This document shows positions 43,862 to 52,521 of a stretch of 64,000 nt of DNA, piece by piece. Within the stretch, counting starts at the first letter, position 1; every line of letters starts with the position of its first letter. A program made the position numbers and the translations under genes. This stretch comes from Desulfovibrio sp. (GTDB lineage Bacteria; Desulfobacterota; Desulfovibrionia; Desulfovibrionales; Desulfovibrionaceae). The DNA lies in contig JACQYS010000016.1 of NCBI GenBank assembly GCA_016208105.1, forward strand, positions 22,123-86,122, written 5' to 3'. The notes under the pieces are model-generated. The model was not told the origin of the DNA. It ran no database searches and was given only the letters and a program-made list of their open reading frames with translations.

Positions 43862-43933
43862 GAACGCCCAAGCGTGTCAACGCGCCCTTTTCGGGTTTTC
43901 AAGCACCACTGCCGGTGCTAGACTGGCCAAGCC

Positions 43934-44731
43934 ATGACCAAAACGAACACCACCCCAAACGACAACGACGCCACCCAGGCCTTTCTGGAAAGCCTGCCGG
44001 AACTTGCTCCCGGCGAGAGCTTCCGCTTCGCCTGCCACCCGCAAGTTCCCTGCTTCAACGCCTGCTGCTCGGACCTGTCGCTCATGCTCACCCCCTACGA
44101 CGTGTTGCGCCTGCGCGCCAGGCTTGGGCTTTCCAGCCGTGAATTCATCGCCAAGCATGCCCTGGCCGCGCAGGCTCCGGACACGGGGTTTCCCATGCTC
44201 AGGCTACGCATGCGAGAGGACGTACTCGGGGCTCCCTGCCCCTTCGTCACCCGCGAGGGCTGCACGGTCTACCCCGGACGCCCCGGGGCCTGCCGGACCT
44301 ACCCCCTGGGCAGAGCCACCAAGACCGACGAAGCCGGAGAAGTCGTCGAACAGTTCTTCGTGGTGCAAGAACCCCATTGCCGCGGCTTCGAACAGGACGC
44401 TTCCTGGACGTCCGCAGCCTGGCTCACCGACCAGGACCTGCAGGAGTATAACCGTTTCAACGACCGCTACATGCTCCTTCTGGCCGAAGCCAAACAGCGG
44501 GGAGCCAAACTGGACCAGAAGCAGGCCAACATGGCCTTTCTGGCCGCATACAACATCGATGCTTTCCGGGACTTTCTGGTCAACACGGGCATGCTCGGGC
44601 GCCTGGAACTCACCGAACAACGGCATGAAGCCATACTTCAGGACGAACCAACGCGCCTTCTCTTCGCTATGGACTGGCTGGAACTGGTCCTCTTCGGATT
44701 GGAACGCAATTTGAAAAAGAAAACGTCATGA
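43934..44731 (+). CDS. YkgJ-family cysteine-cluster protein
   Basis: The 265-residue protein contains the YkgJ/CxxCxxCC zinc- or iron-cluster motif in 'CHPQVPCFNACCSDL' and a second Cys set in 'GAPCPFVTREGCTVYPGRPGACRTYPLG', the layout of Fe-S/Zn-binding YkgJ proteins. It also has a soluble C-terminal part rich in aromatic residues. Role unknown; such proteins can cap metal clusters. Its stop overlaps the start of the hldE2-type gene by four bases, implying co-translation. Confidence 0.85.
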   Translation: MTKTNTTPNDNDATQAFLESLPELAPGESFRFACHPQVPCFNACCSDLSLMLTPYDVLRLRARLGLSSREFIAKHALAAQAPDTGFPMLRLRMREDVLGAPCPFVTREGCTVYPGRPGACRTYPLGRATKTDEAGEVVEQFFVVQEPHCRGFEQDASWTSAAWLTDQDLQEYNRFNDRYMLLLAEAKQRGAKLDQKQANMAFLAAYNIDAFRDFLVNTGMLGRLELTEQRHEAILQDEPTRLLFAMDWLELVLFGLERNLKKKTS

Positions 44732-45216
44732 CCCCGGACGTCTCGCTCACCAAGAAGATCCTTCCGCTCGACACTCTGCTGGAAAGGCTTGGCCCTCTGC
44801 GCCCCAACTCCAGGGTGGTCTTCACCAACGGCTGTTTCGACCTCTTGCATCCGGGGCACGTGGATCTTCTGGCCAGGGCCAAAGCCCTGGGGGATATTCT
44901 GATACTTGGGCTCAATGCCGATATTTCGGTACTAGGGCTCAAAGGGAACACCCGCCCCGTTACCGCCTGGGCGGACAGGGCCCTGGTGCTTGCCGGGCTT
45001 GCCAGCGTGGACTTCATCACCAGCTTCGACGACCCCACCCCGCTGAAACTCATCGAGGCCATCCTGCCGGACGTTCTGATAAAGGGAGGAGACTGGCCCG
45101 TAGAATCCATCGTTGGGCGCGAAGCCGTTTTAGCTGCGGGAGGAAGGGTGCTGAGCCTTCCCCTGCTGCCGGGATACTCCACGACGAGTCTGATCGGACG
45201 TATCAAATGCCTGTGA
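44728..45216 (+). CDS. hldE2: D-glycero-beta-D-manno-heptose 1-phosphate adenylyltransferase
   Basis: The 162-residue nucleotidyltransferase has the 'VVFTNGCFDLLHPGHVDLLARAKALGD' HxGH motif and 'NADISVLGLKGNTRPV', matching the C-terminal (RfaE2/HldC) half of HldE. It adds AMP to heptose-1-phosphate in LPS core-heptose synthesis; the kinase half (HldA/E1) is not in the window, whereas hldD lies at 1713. The ATG overlaps the previous gene's stop. Confidence 0.92.
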   Translation: MTPDVSLTKKILPLDTLLERLGPLRPNSRVVFTNGCFDLLHPGHVDLLARAKALGDILILGLNADISVLGLKGNTRPVTAWADRALVLAGLASVDFITSFDDPTPLKLIEAILPDVLIKGGDWPVESIVGREAVLAAGGRVLSLPLLPGYSTTSLIGRIKCL

Positions 45217-45272
45217 GCCTTGACGCTCCGCGCTTGGGAATATAAATAATGACCGTTTCCACAGAGGGGGCC

Positions 45273-45614
45273 ATGCACACTCGTTTTCTCGCTTTCATGC
45301 GCAACACCGCCATTGTCGCAGCCATAACCATGGCCTTTGCTGGCACGTCCTACGCCCAGAATGAACCGGACATGCAACTGGTGTCCAAAGACTCTCCCAT
45401 TACCGCCGTTGTGGGCGAAGAGGATGGCGAGGGGCTCTGGATCGTGAGCTCGGACGGCACCAGCTACTCAGTCTGGACCCCAGAGGAGATAAGCCTCGAG
45501 GACATCTCCGCCTTCCAGAGTTACTACAAGAACAAGGAAGTGACGCTGACCGGCGACGTGTACAAAGACAAGTTCGGCAACCTGAACCTCTTTGTTAAGT
45601 CCTTGCCACAGTAG
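45273..45614 (+). CDS. Small secreted OB-fold-like protein
   Basis: The 113-residue product starts with a signal peptide ('MHTRFLAFMRNTAIVAAITMAFAGTSYA', cleavage near YAQ) and continues 'TAVVGEEDGEGLWIVSSDGTSYSVWTPEE' and 'YKNKEVTLTGDVYKDKFGNLNLFVKSL', reminiscent of small OB-fold-like periplasmic domains that report ligand or modify an enzyme. No named family is certain. It is preceded by GGGGGCC rather than a clean SD. Confidence 0.7.
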   Translation: MHTRFLAFMRNTAIVAAITMAFAGTSYAQNEPDMQLVSKDSPITAVVGEEDGEGLWIVSSDGTSYSVWTPEEISLEDISAFQSYYKNKEVTLTGDVYKDKFGNLNLFVKSLPQ

Positions 45615-45701
45615 ACTTCGAAGCAGCGCTCTTACGGCGCTTATACCCCAGTTGTAGTTTCAGACCACGCGGATTCGCTGTTTTCGCTCTCTTAGTGTAG
45701 G

Positions 45702-46613
45702 ATGCCAACAGTGAACTCCTCCAAGCACACAAAGATCACCTCTTTTCTCCATCGGCTTTTCGAACATGGCTTGGCGCAGGATGAGGCGGTCCTGCACTAC
45801 ATGGCCTCCACCCACGGCGGCGCGTCTCCGAGCGATTTCGAGACTGTCCTGGCGAACCGCGACGACCCTGACGCCGCCAGCCTGACCGACCTGCTCCTTT
45901 TCCCGAATAACGACGTTTTGAATCGCCTGGAACTTTTGCTTGAGGGCGAGGAGTTTTCCTCCCCGGACGCTTTGGCCGTGGCTAAGGCCCTGGAGAAAAC
46001 CGTAAGCACACGTGCACTCCTCCCCGGCGGCGAAGAAGTGCCGGTGCTTCTCGAACTGGGCGACGTGGCTCGTTTCGTGGAGCGTTTGCGCCTGGAGCAC
46101 GCCCCTCCCCGCGAACTGTCCGAAGCTGTGGCCGATGGGTTTCCAGGTGTGAGCGGCGCCCCCTTGAAGGTGGCTCTCAGGCACTGCCGTTTGGAATGGA
46201 CATCAGAGCGCACTGTATTTCTTACCGCTCTCTTGCGGAATATGCCCGCAAAGGGGGAAGCTCTAGACATCCTGGTCTGGGCCCTCACGTACCTTGGCTC
46301 ACTCCCGGATGGCGCTTCGGCATTGGACTCGCTCGCCGTGAAATACGCTGAACTGTCCGCCAGGTTCAGGCGCGCCCTGGACTTTCACTCAGCCCTGGCC
46401 AAATCCAGCTTCGAGGTGATGATGGCCCAGGGCGCGCGCGTGGTTCTGCCCCACCCGGACCAGATCCGCGGTGAGCTGGCCCTGCTTGACGCCGTCTGTT
46501 TGGCCGTGGCCGGAAGACCAGCCTGGAGCCTGGCCGGAATTACGGAAACCGACCTGGGGGAAGTGGACGGCGGCGAGGCCGCTCTGGATATTCTGGGAAG
46601 GCTCGAAGGCTAA
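45702..46613 (+). CDS. Unknown helical protein
   Basis: The 303-residue product is acidic and Leu/Ala-rich, with many predicted amphipathic helices ('FLHRLFEHGLAQDEAVLHYM', 'VARFVERLRLEH', 'ALDFHSALAKSSFEVMMAQGARVVLP'). There is no signal peptide, membrane helix or motif I recognise. Its stop lies seven bases from the stop of the convergent response regulator-kinase gene, so it is separately transcribed. A HEAT-like or other helical-repeat scaffold is possible. Confidence 0.65.
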   Translation: MPTVNSSKHTKITSFLHRLFEHGLAQDEAVLHYMASTHGGASPSDFETVLANRDDPDAASLTDLLLFPNNDVLNRLELLLEGEEFSSPDALAVAKALEKTVSTRALLPGGEEVPVLLELGDVARFVERLRLEHAPPRELSEAVADGFPGVSGAPLKVALRHCRLEWTSERTVFLTALLRNMPAKGEALDILVWALTYLGSLPDGASALDSLAVKYAELSARFRRALDFHSALAKSSFEVMMAQGARVVLPHPDQIRGELALLDAVCLAVAGRPAWSLAGITETDLGEVDGGEAALDILGRLEG

Positions 46614-46620
46614 AAGAACA

Positions 46621-47724
46621 TCAGACCTTGGCCGGAAGGGCCGGGAAGGTGGCGGCGAAGACAGCCCCCTGGCGGCCGTTCCTGACCAGCTCCACGTCGC
46701 CCCCCAGGGACTTCATGATGCCGTGGCAGATGGCCAGGCCGAGTCCGGACCCTGTGCCTACGTCCTTGGTTGAATAAAACGGTTCGAAAATCCGTTCGGC
46801 AATGGCTTGAGGAACCCCAGGCCCAGTGTCCGCCACCTCAATGCGCACCCCGGTGGACGCTTCACTCCTGACTGACACCGTGAGGGTTCCGCCCGAAGGG
46901 GTCATGGCATCCAGGGCATTATCCACGAGGTGCTTGAGCACCTGCTCGATCTCGGCCCGGGGAAGATGGACGGCCACGGTGCCGGGCTCGAAAAAGGTGT
47001 TCACCGTGACCCCGATGCTCCGGGCCCTCCCGCCGGCCTGCTCCAGAACGGCCTGAACTGCCTGACACGGATCGAACTCCGTGGCCCTGGGGTCGATGCG
47101 CCCGCCCAGGCTCATGAGTTTGGACACGATGTCCTTGCAGCGTCTGGCTTGGCGGACGATGCCCTCAAGTTCCGCCTGCACTTCGGGCAGGCTCCCGCAG
47201 GAAACGAATTCCTCTTCTTCCAGCAGCTCCCCGGCCCATTGCGCTTTCTGCATCATGGTGTTCACCGGGTTGTTTATCTCATGGGCAACTCCCTCGGCCA
47301 ATCTGCCAAGGGCCGCGAGCTTGCCCGTCTCGATCATCCTAAGGCTTTCTTCCTGGTCGGAACGCCTGGACCCGGCCCGCTCGATGGCATTTCCCAGGGG
47401 TTCAATGTCCACCGGCTTGACCAGGTAATCCATGGCGCCAAGCTTCATGCCCGCGACGGCCGTGGCCACGTCCGACTGGCCGGTAAGCATCACCACCTGG
47501 ACCAGCGGCCAGCGCTCCTTGATCTCGCGGAGCACATCCAGGCCGCTGCGGTCCGGCAGGTTCACGTCCAGCACAACCACGGCGGGAGAGCCGCTCTCCA
47601 CGCTTCTTAAGCCGTCGGACGCGTCGAAGGCGACCGACACCGGGAAATCCCGGGCCTCCAAACGCGCGGCCAGCAGCCGGACAAAGTCTTGCTCATCGTC
47701 GATGAGCAGGGTCTTGGGGCGCAT
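46621..47724 (-). CDS. Response regulator receiver fused to a histidine kinase
   Basis: The 367-residue protein begins with a receiver domain (residues about 3-120: 'LLIDDEQDFV', Asp in 'VVVLDVNLPDRSG', Lys in 'YLVKPVD') and continues with HisKA ('EGVAHEINNPVNTMMQKA', phospho-acceptor His) and a full GHKL ATPase ('LKHLVDNALDAM', 'DTGPGVP', 'GSGLGLAICHG'). It has no membrane helix, so it is a cytoplasmic phosphorelay kinase that can be driven by another kinase. It is the last gene of the nine-gene minus-strand cluster. Start ATG 47724 follows GGAGC/GGGAGCGGGC. Confidence 0.88.
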   Translation of the reverse strand: MRPKTLLIDDEQDFVRLLAARLEARDFPVSVAFDASDGLRSVESGSPAVVVLDVNLPDRSGLDVLREIKERWPLVQVVMLTGQSDVATAVAGMKLGAMDYLVKPVDIEPLGNAIERAGSRRSDQEESLRMIETGKLAALGRLAEGVAHEINNPVNTMMQKAQWAGELLEEEEFVSCGSLPEVQAELEGIVRQARRCKDIVSKLMSLGGRIDPRATEFDPCQAVQAVLEQAGGRARSIGVTVNTFFEPGTVAVHLPRAEIEQVLKHLVDNALDAMTPSGGTLTVSVRSEASTGVRIEVADTGPGVPQAIAERIFEPFYSTKDVGTGSGLGLAICHGIMKSLGGDVELVRNGRQGAVFAATFPALPAKV

Positions 47725-47737
47725 GGCCCGCTCCCGG

Positions 47738-48187
47738 TTATTTATTCTCGTCCATGACCTTCTGGGCGGTTTCGAAATCGCCTTCCTCGGCCAGGGCGGC
47801 CACGACCATGGCGTCCTCGATGCGCTCACGGTAGGCCTTCTTCACCGTGCCCAGCAGCTCGTCGATGTCGATGGGTTTCTTGTGGTAGTGGAAGGCGCCA
47901 AGTTTGCGGGCCTCGTCCTCGTCCAACTCAGTCCCGTGCCCGGTGAGAATGATGATCTGCACCTTGGGATTGGTGGCGCGCACCTTGCGCAGCACCTCCA
48001 TGCCGTCGATGCCGGGCATGCGCAGGTCCAGAACCATGACGTCGGGTTCCTGGGCCTTGACCACTTCCAGGGCGGCCTCCCCGGAATAGACCACCTTGGA
48101 GGGCACATCGCGCATTTTCATGCGCTCGGCCAAGGTGTTGACGAAGTTTTCCTCGTCATCCACGAGAAGCAGCTTGATCTTGTTCAT
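47738..48187 (-). CDS. Single-domain response regulator
   Basis: The 149-residue protein is a receiver domain: 'LLLVDDEENFVNTL', Asp in 'VMVLDLRMPGIDG', Thr in 'IIILTGHG' and Lys in 'FHYHKKPIDIDEL', with a short helical C-terminus 'AALAEEGDFETAQKVMDENK' in place of an output domain. It is probably a shuttle or a regulator of a partner kinase in the same operon. GGAGACCGATATG precedes the start. Confidence 0.9.
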   Translation of the reverse strand: MNKIKLLLVDDEENFVNTLAERMKMRDVPSKVVYSGEAALEVVKAQEPDVMVLDLRMPGIDGMEVLRKVRATNPKVQIIILTGHGTELDEDEARKLGAFHYHKKPIDIDELLGTVKKAYRERIEDAMVVAALAEEGDFETAQKVMDENK

Positions 48188-48232
48188 ATCGGTCTCCTTC
48201 CAACGTTTAGCGCGCAAGAGCCCGCCACTCGA

Positions 48233-48886
48233 TTACGCCTTCCGCCCGGCCTTTTCGAAAGCCAGGCGCACCCCGCCTTGTATCACTCCAGCCGCGAAGG
48301 GGCCGGACTCTTCGCCAGCCAGGCACGAGACCAGGGACTGAGCTTCCCCGGGGCCAAGCGCCTGGCAAAGAATATCCACGTGCACCTTGTCGCCGTCTTC
48401 GCCCGGCGCGAACACGATGTCCCCCCGCTCCCTGCATTCCCATGCCACGCCCAGGAGGGCCGTTTCCAGCACCGTGAGCACTTCTATGAGCGACACGGCG
48501 GCCTTGCATTCCAGGGGAGCCGGCATCACCACCAGCTTCACCTTGTGCTTCTTGGCCACACGGCTGGACATCTTGGTCAAAAGGTCGGTCGCCCGGCCAA
48601 GGTCCGCGCCGTCCTGGCCCTCGTCAGGAGCATGGGCCAGCTTGCTCAGGTTCTCGCAGATGTCCTGGCCCCGGTTCACCTGGAACTGCACCTGCGCGAT
48701 TATTTCCTCGAATTTGTCGTTGTACTTGAACTTCGGCCTGAGTCCCATGGTCTTGAGAGATTCCTTGCGGGCCAAGGAGAGGTAGTCGGCCAGCAGGCCG
48801 GAGGCCTGCTGGATGGTGGCCAGCACGTTGCAGAGATCGTGGCTGACCGTGGCGGCCATTCGGCCCATGAACCTCACCTTGTCCAT
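48233..48886 (-). CDS. Short histidine-kinase-like protein (DHp domain, incomplete ATPase)
   Basis: The 217-residue product begins 'MDKVRFMGRMAATVSHDLCNVLATIQQASGL', a HisKA-type helix with the acceptor His in 'VSHDLCNVLA'. The C-terminal half ('AVSLIEVLTVLETALLGVAWECR', 'FAPGEDGDKVHVDILCQALG') resembles a GHKL fold but I see no good N, G1 or G2 box. It may be a phosphotransfer protein or a dead kinase partner rather than an autokinase. It sits eight bases after one response regulator gene and 45 before another. Confidence 0.75.
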   Translation of the reverse strand: MDKVRFMGRMAATVSHDLCNVLATIQQASGLLADYLSLARKESLKTMGLRPKFKYNDKFEEIIAQVQFQVNRGQDICENLSKLAHAPDEGQDGADLGRATDLLTKMSSRVAKKHKVKLVVMPAPLECKAAVSLIEVLTVLETALLGVAWECRERGDIVFAPGEDGDKVHVDILCQALGPGEAQSLVSCLAGEESGPFAAGVIQGGVRLAFEKAGRKA

Positions 48887-48894
48887 GTCGACTC

Positions 48895-49269
48895 CTAGGC
48901 TCTGGCCATTTTCACGGCTTCGCCGATCTTGGCGGTGAGGTCGTCGATGGACAGGGGTTTGATCATATAATCGAAAGCCCCGAGCTTCATGCCTTCCATA
49001 CCGTCCTTGGTGGCGCCCTGGCCCGTGAGCAGAATCACCTGCACTTTTGGATGACGCTGCCTGATGAGGCTCAGCACATCGAGCCCCTTGAGGCCGGGCA
49101 TGAACATGTCCAGGACAACGACGTCCGGGACGTTCTCTTCCATCATCTTGAGTCCATGCTCGCCGTCCAGGGCCACACGGCAGGTTATTCCGCGCAGGTC
49201 CAGGCGTTCGCACAAGGTCTGGACGAACTCCTCTTCGTCGTCCACAAGCAGGATGTTCCAATCCTTCAT
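48895..49269 (-). CDS. Single-domain response regulator
   Basis: The 124-residue protein is a bare receiver domain: 'ILLVDDEEEFVQTLCERLDLRGI', Asp in 'VVVLDMFMPGLKG', 'VILLTGQG' and Lys in 'FDYMIKPLSIDDL'. It lacks any output domain. It lies two bases after the large Cache kinase and is very similar in style to the other receivers of this cluster, implying duplication. Confidence 0.9.
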   Translation of the reverse strand: MKDWNILLVDDEEEFVQTLCERLDLRGITCRVALDGEHGLKMMEENVPDVVVLDMFMPGLKGLDVLSLIRQRHPKVQVILLTGQGATKDGMEGMKLGAFDYMIKPLSIDDLTAKIGEAVKMARA

Positions 49270-49271
49270 GG

Positions 49272-51002
49272 TTACTGCGCCTCCACGGCTGCCGAAGGCG
49301 GGGCCATCACCGGAAGCAGCACGGTGAATGTGGAGCCCACCTGTTCCTGGCTCTGCACGGAAACGTCCCCGCCGAGCCGTTTGATTATTCCATAGGTTAT
49401 GGACAGGCCAAGCCCGGTGCCTTTGCCTCGCTTGGTAGTGAAGAACGGCTCGAAAATGCACTTGAGCGTGTCATCGGACATGCCGCAGCCGTTGTCCTGG
49501 ATGGAGAAGCCCACATGCTCCTTGTCCTGGTTCCAGGTCTTGACCGTTATGGCTCCCTGGTTCGGGATGGCAGCCAGAGCATTGTTCAAGATATTGAGTA
49601 TCACCTGCTGCAGCTGCCCCCGGTCGGATTCGATGAGGCTCAGGCCCGGATACAGGTCCAGGGCGAGACTGACGTTGCGGTGCTCGGCCTCCCTGACCAA
49701 GAAGCTCGCCGTCTCTTGAATGACTTCATTCAAGTTGAGCCCCTCGATCTTCACGTCCATGCGCCTGGCAAAGCCCAGCATGCGGTGGGTGATGCCCCGG
49801 CAGCGTTCCACGGCCTTGAGCACCGCGTCCACCTGGGAGGCGTATTTCGCCTTGCCCGGAAAGTCCTCCTGCAGGCCGAGCAGGTCCTTCATGAGGCCGG
49901 CTTTCTCGTTGATGATTGCCAGCGGATTGTTGATCTCGTGGGCCACGCCCGCTGCCAGGCGGCCGATGGAGGAAAGCTTCTGGGCATGTTCCACCTGGCG
50001 GAACGCCAGAGCGCGTTTTTCTTCTGATTCGCGCATACGGTTGAGCAAGAGCCCGGTGAACCTGGACACCACGAAGAAGATGGCCACCACACCCGTGAGG
50101 AAAATGGCCAGCAGGTCGCCACGTAGGTTGTACCAGGTGGTCAGGGCGCCGAGCCTGGGCTTGGCGGCCATGAGCACGAAATCCGTGTTGGGAAAATAGG
50201 CGTAGCTTAAGTAGATATCGCGCCCGGCCGGGTCCGTGGCCGGCACCACCTGGGCCTCGAAGGAGACGGGCGGCAACCGGAGCGGACAGGGTTCCAGCAC
50301 GTTGCCGTACATGTAGGATCCCGTCTGCAGGATGCCCTTGCGGTTCACCATGAACGCATCGGATCCCGGTTCCAGGCCCATGGCGGAAATGATCTTGTCG
50401 AACTGGCGGGTATCCAAAGTGGCCCGGAGAATCCACGTCTCGCCCGATTCGGAGGTATGCTGCATGGCAATGACGACATGTGGCAAATTCCGAAACCCAA
50501 GAAACACATCGGAGATGTATTTGCCGTTGACCATCACCTGGGCGAACCAATCCTGGGTGGAGTAGTCTCGCCCCTTGAGGTCGTATGGACCCACATAGCT
50601 CACCTGGCGGCCATGGGCGTCAATAAGCCCCAAGTCCACAAATCCTTCGAATTCCTTGCGCATCACACGGAAGATGCGGCCCAGGCTGCGCTCGTCGGAG
50701 AGTTCCTGAAAGCTGTAGGCCTGGGCGATGAAAGCCACAGTCGAAGCCCGTTCGGCCAGGAACAGGTCGATGGTGTTGCGGGTCTTACCAAGAAGCACCC
50801 GAAGAGGGTTCTGAACCTCACGGGCCATGTTGGTCTGAAATTCCGTGAAGTTGATGACCGCCATGAGCAAAAGGGGCACCAGGGTGACCACGGCCATGAG
50901 CCCCACGATCTTACGCTTGAGGATGTCGTAACGCTCCGGGGAGATGGCGTCGTCGCTGGTGTGGAGATCACGGAAATGCCGTGTGAAGATGTCACCCAGC
51001 AT
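49272..51002 (-). CDS. Membrane sensor histidine kinase with periplasmic Cache domain
   Basis: The 576-residue kinase has a membrane helix near residue 35-55 ('IVGLMAVVTLVPLLLMAVINF'), a large periplasmic dCache-like sensor domain ('GFVDLGLIDAHGRQVSYVGPYDLKGRDYSTQDWF' is typical), a second helix ('LLAIFLTGVVAIFFVVSRF'), a HisKA helix ('AAGVAHEINNPLAIIN') and a complete ATPase ('ILNILNNALAAIPN', 'DNGCGM', 'GTGLGLSITYGI'). Cache domains bind small molecules, so it should read an external ligand. Its start overlaps the NifX-like gene by 11 bases. Confidence 0.88.
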   Translation of the reverse strand: MLGDIFTRHFRDLHTSDDAISPERYDILKRKIVGLMAVVTLVPLLLMAVINFTEFQTNMAREVQNPLRVLLGKTRNTIDLFLAERASTVAFIAQAYSFQELSDERSLGRIFRVMRKEFEGFVDLGLIDAHGRQVSYVGPYDLKGRDYSTQDWFAQVMVNGKYISDVFLGFRNLPHVVIAMQHTSESGETWILRATLDTRQFDKIISAMGLEPGSDAFMVNRKGILQTGSYMYGNVLEPCPLRLPPVSFEAQVVPATDPAGRDIYLSYAYFPNTDFVLMAAKPRLGALTTWYNLRGDLLAIFLTGVVAIFFVVSRFTGLLLNRMRESEEKRALAFRQVEHAQKLSSIGRLAAGVAHEINNPLAIINEKAGLMKDLLGLQEDFPGKAKYASQVDAVLKAVERCRGITHRMLGFARRMDVKIEGLNLNEVIQETASFLVREAEHRNVSLALDLYPGLSLIESDRGQLQQVILNILNNALAAIPNQGAITVKTWNQDKEHVGFSIQDNGCGMSDDTLKCIFEPFFTTKRGKGTGLGLSITYGIIKRLGGDVSVQSQEQVGSTFTVLLPVMAPPSAAVEAQ

Positions 51003-51348
51003 GGCCGTCCTCCTGGGAGAAGAGGATGTCCCCGGCCTTGAGCGACCCGGCCGAAAAACGCTCCAGCGCGGCCAGGGCCTTGCCCGCCACGTTATCAAGC
51101 ACTTCCACCCGTTTCCAGCGCAGATAGTGGTAGTATTCCTCTTCGATTCCTCCGCAGATCACCACGTCGATGTCCTTGCGCAGAACAAGGTCGCACAGGC
51201 CGTCCGCCGAAGGATGCGGCAGCAGGAAGTCCTCGGTGGTGAAGCCTCCCTCGGGCGACACCTCGGCCATCAGGGCTTCGGCAGCCAGATCGAAGCGGGG
51301 GGCCACCTCATCCTTGAAGAGCGGAATGAGAACGCGCTTTACCCGCAT
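50992..51348 (-). CDS. NifX/NafY-type iron-molybdenum cofactor family protein
   Basis: The 118-residue protein begins 'MRVKRVLIPLFKDEVAPRFDLAAEALM', the start typical of NifX/NifB-C domains, and contains 'DIDVVICGGIEEEYYHYLRWK' followed by a 'LDNVAGKALAALERF' helix. Family members bind iron-sulfur or molybdenum clusters. Here it lies within a signalling operon, four bases after the PAS/AAA+ gene stop and overlapping the Cache kinase start, so it may be a redox or metal sensor that controls the kinase (inference). A second family member lies at 5189. Confidence 0.82.
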   Translation of the reverse strand: MRVKRVLIPLFKDEVAPRFDLAAEALMAEVSPEGGFTTEDFLLPHPSADGLCDLVLRKDIDVVICGGIEEEYYHYLRWKRVEVLDNVAGKALAALERFSAGSLKAGDILFSQEDGHAG

Positions 51349-51351
51349 GGG

Positions 51352-52509
51352 CTACTCCTTCTCCCCGGGAGCGGCCAGTTGCTCAAGAAGATGCGCGGGC
51401 AGGCACGCGGGGGGTATGGAGGGCTTCGGGCAGATCATCACCGCGAATTCAACAATGTTTCTGAGTTCGCGGACATTGCCGGGGTAATCGTGGGCAAGCA
51501 GGAGGCGCCTGGCCCTGGGGGTGAACCCGAGCACCTTTTTCCTGAACTTCGCGGCGAACACTTCCATGAAGTGGGCCAGAAGAAATTCTATGTCCTCGGG
51601 CCGCTCACGCAGGGGGGGCAGATCCAGGCGCAGCGCGCCCAGTCTATAGGCCAGATCCTGACGCATCCTGCCTGAACGGACCAAACTTTCCGGGCTGGAC
51701 GGAGAAGACGCGATGACCTTGGCCTGGGACCTGATCGGGGTCTGACCTCCGGCCGGGAGGATCGCCTCTTCGTCCAGGAAGCGCACCAGTCTTACCTGGA
51801 GTTCCTCGGGCAGTTCTCCCACGTCGGAGAGGTAGGCCGTACCGGTTCCAGCCCGCTGGAATGCTCCCGGGGCGATCTCACCGGACTGCTGACGGCGGCC
51901 GAACAGCTCTGCCTCGAGTGCTTCGGCCTGCATGGGACCGCAATTGACCCGCACGAAGGGCTCTCTCGCGCGCGGCGAGAGTTTGTGGATGGCCTCTGCC
52001 ACAGCGTCCTTTCCCGTGCCTGTCTCGCCTATGACCATCACCGGAGCGCCGGCCTGGGCCATGGCTGGAATAAGGCGCATGATGCGCTCCATGGCCGGGC
52101 TTTTGCCAACAAGCTTCCCGATGCCCCCCGGCTCCTCGAGCCGGCGTTCGAGTTCCCTGAGCGCGCTCAGATCTTCAACGATGTCGAGCCGGAAGAGCTC
52201 CTGCCCAAGAGGGTCGAGCACGGGCACGGCGCTTATGCGCACCGGAATCTTGCGGCGGTGGCGGTTAATTATCTCGGTATCGACCGGCCCCGAAGCCGGG
52301 CACTTGCCCTGGCAAATGCCTGAGCGGAGCACATGCCTGCACGGCACACCTCGGGCCGCCTCCCGTGAAAATCCGGTCATCCGTTCAAGGGCGGTATTGA
52401 CCGTCACCACCCTGCCCTCCCGGTCCAGGACGGCCACGCCAAGCGGCAGGCCGTCCAGTATGGCCGGAAAGTCGAGGGAAGCGAGAAGAGAAGGAGACAC
52501 GAGCGTCAT
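51352..52509 (-). CDS. PAS plus degenerate sigma-54-type AAA+ protein, no DNA-binding domain
   Basis: The 385-residue protein has a PAS domain (residues about 14-120, with four cysteines in 'GVPCRHVLRSGICQGKCP') followed by an NtrC-type AAA+ domain. Walker A is kept ('VIGETGTGKDA') but the GAFTGA loop is absent (the region reads 'GRRQQSGEIAPGAFQRAG') and Walker B reads 'AYLSDVGELP' instead of LDEIG. 'DYPGNVRELRN' is present, yet no Fis-type helix follows. It therefore should not activate sigma-54 by itself and may instead act on, or co-assemble with, the divergent activator at 54253 (inference). Confidence 0.85.
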   Translation of the reverse strand: MTLVSPSLLASLDFPAILDGLPLGVAVLDREGRVVTVNTALERMTGFSREAARGVPCRHVLRSGICQGKCPASGPVDTEIINRHRRKIPVRISAVPVLDPLGQELFRLDIVEDLSALRELERRLEEPGGIGKLVGKSPAMERIMRLIPAMAQAGAPVMVIGETGTGKDAVAEAIHKLSPRAREPFVRVNCGPMQAEALEAELFGRRQQSGEIAPGAFQRAGTGTAYLSDVGELPEELQVRLVRFLDEEAILPAGGQTPIRSQAKVIASSPSSPESLVRSGRMRQDLAYRLGALRLDLPPLRERPEDIEFLLAHFMEVFAAKFRKKVLGFTPRARRLLLAHDYPGNVRELRNIVEFAVMICPKPSIPPACLPAHLLEQLAAPGEKE

Positions 52510-52521
52510 TACCGAATTCTC

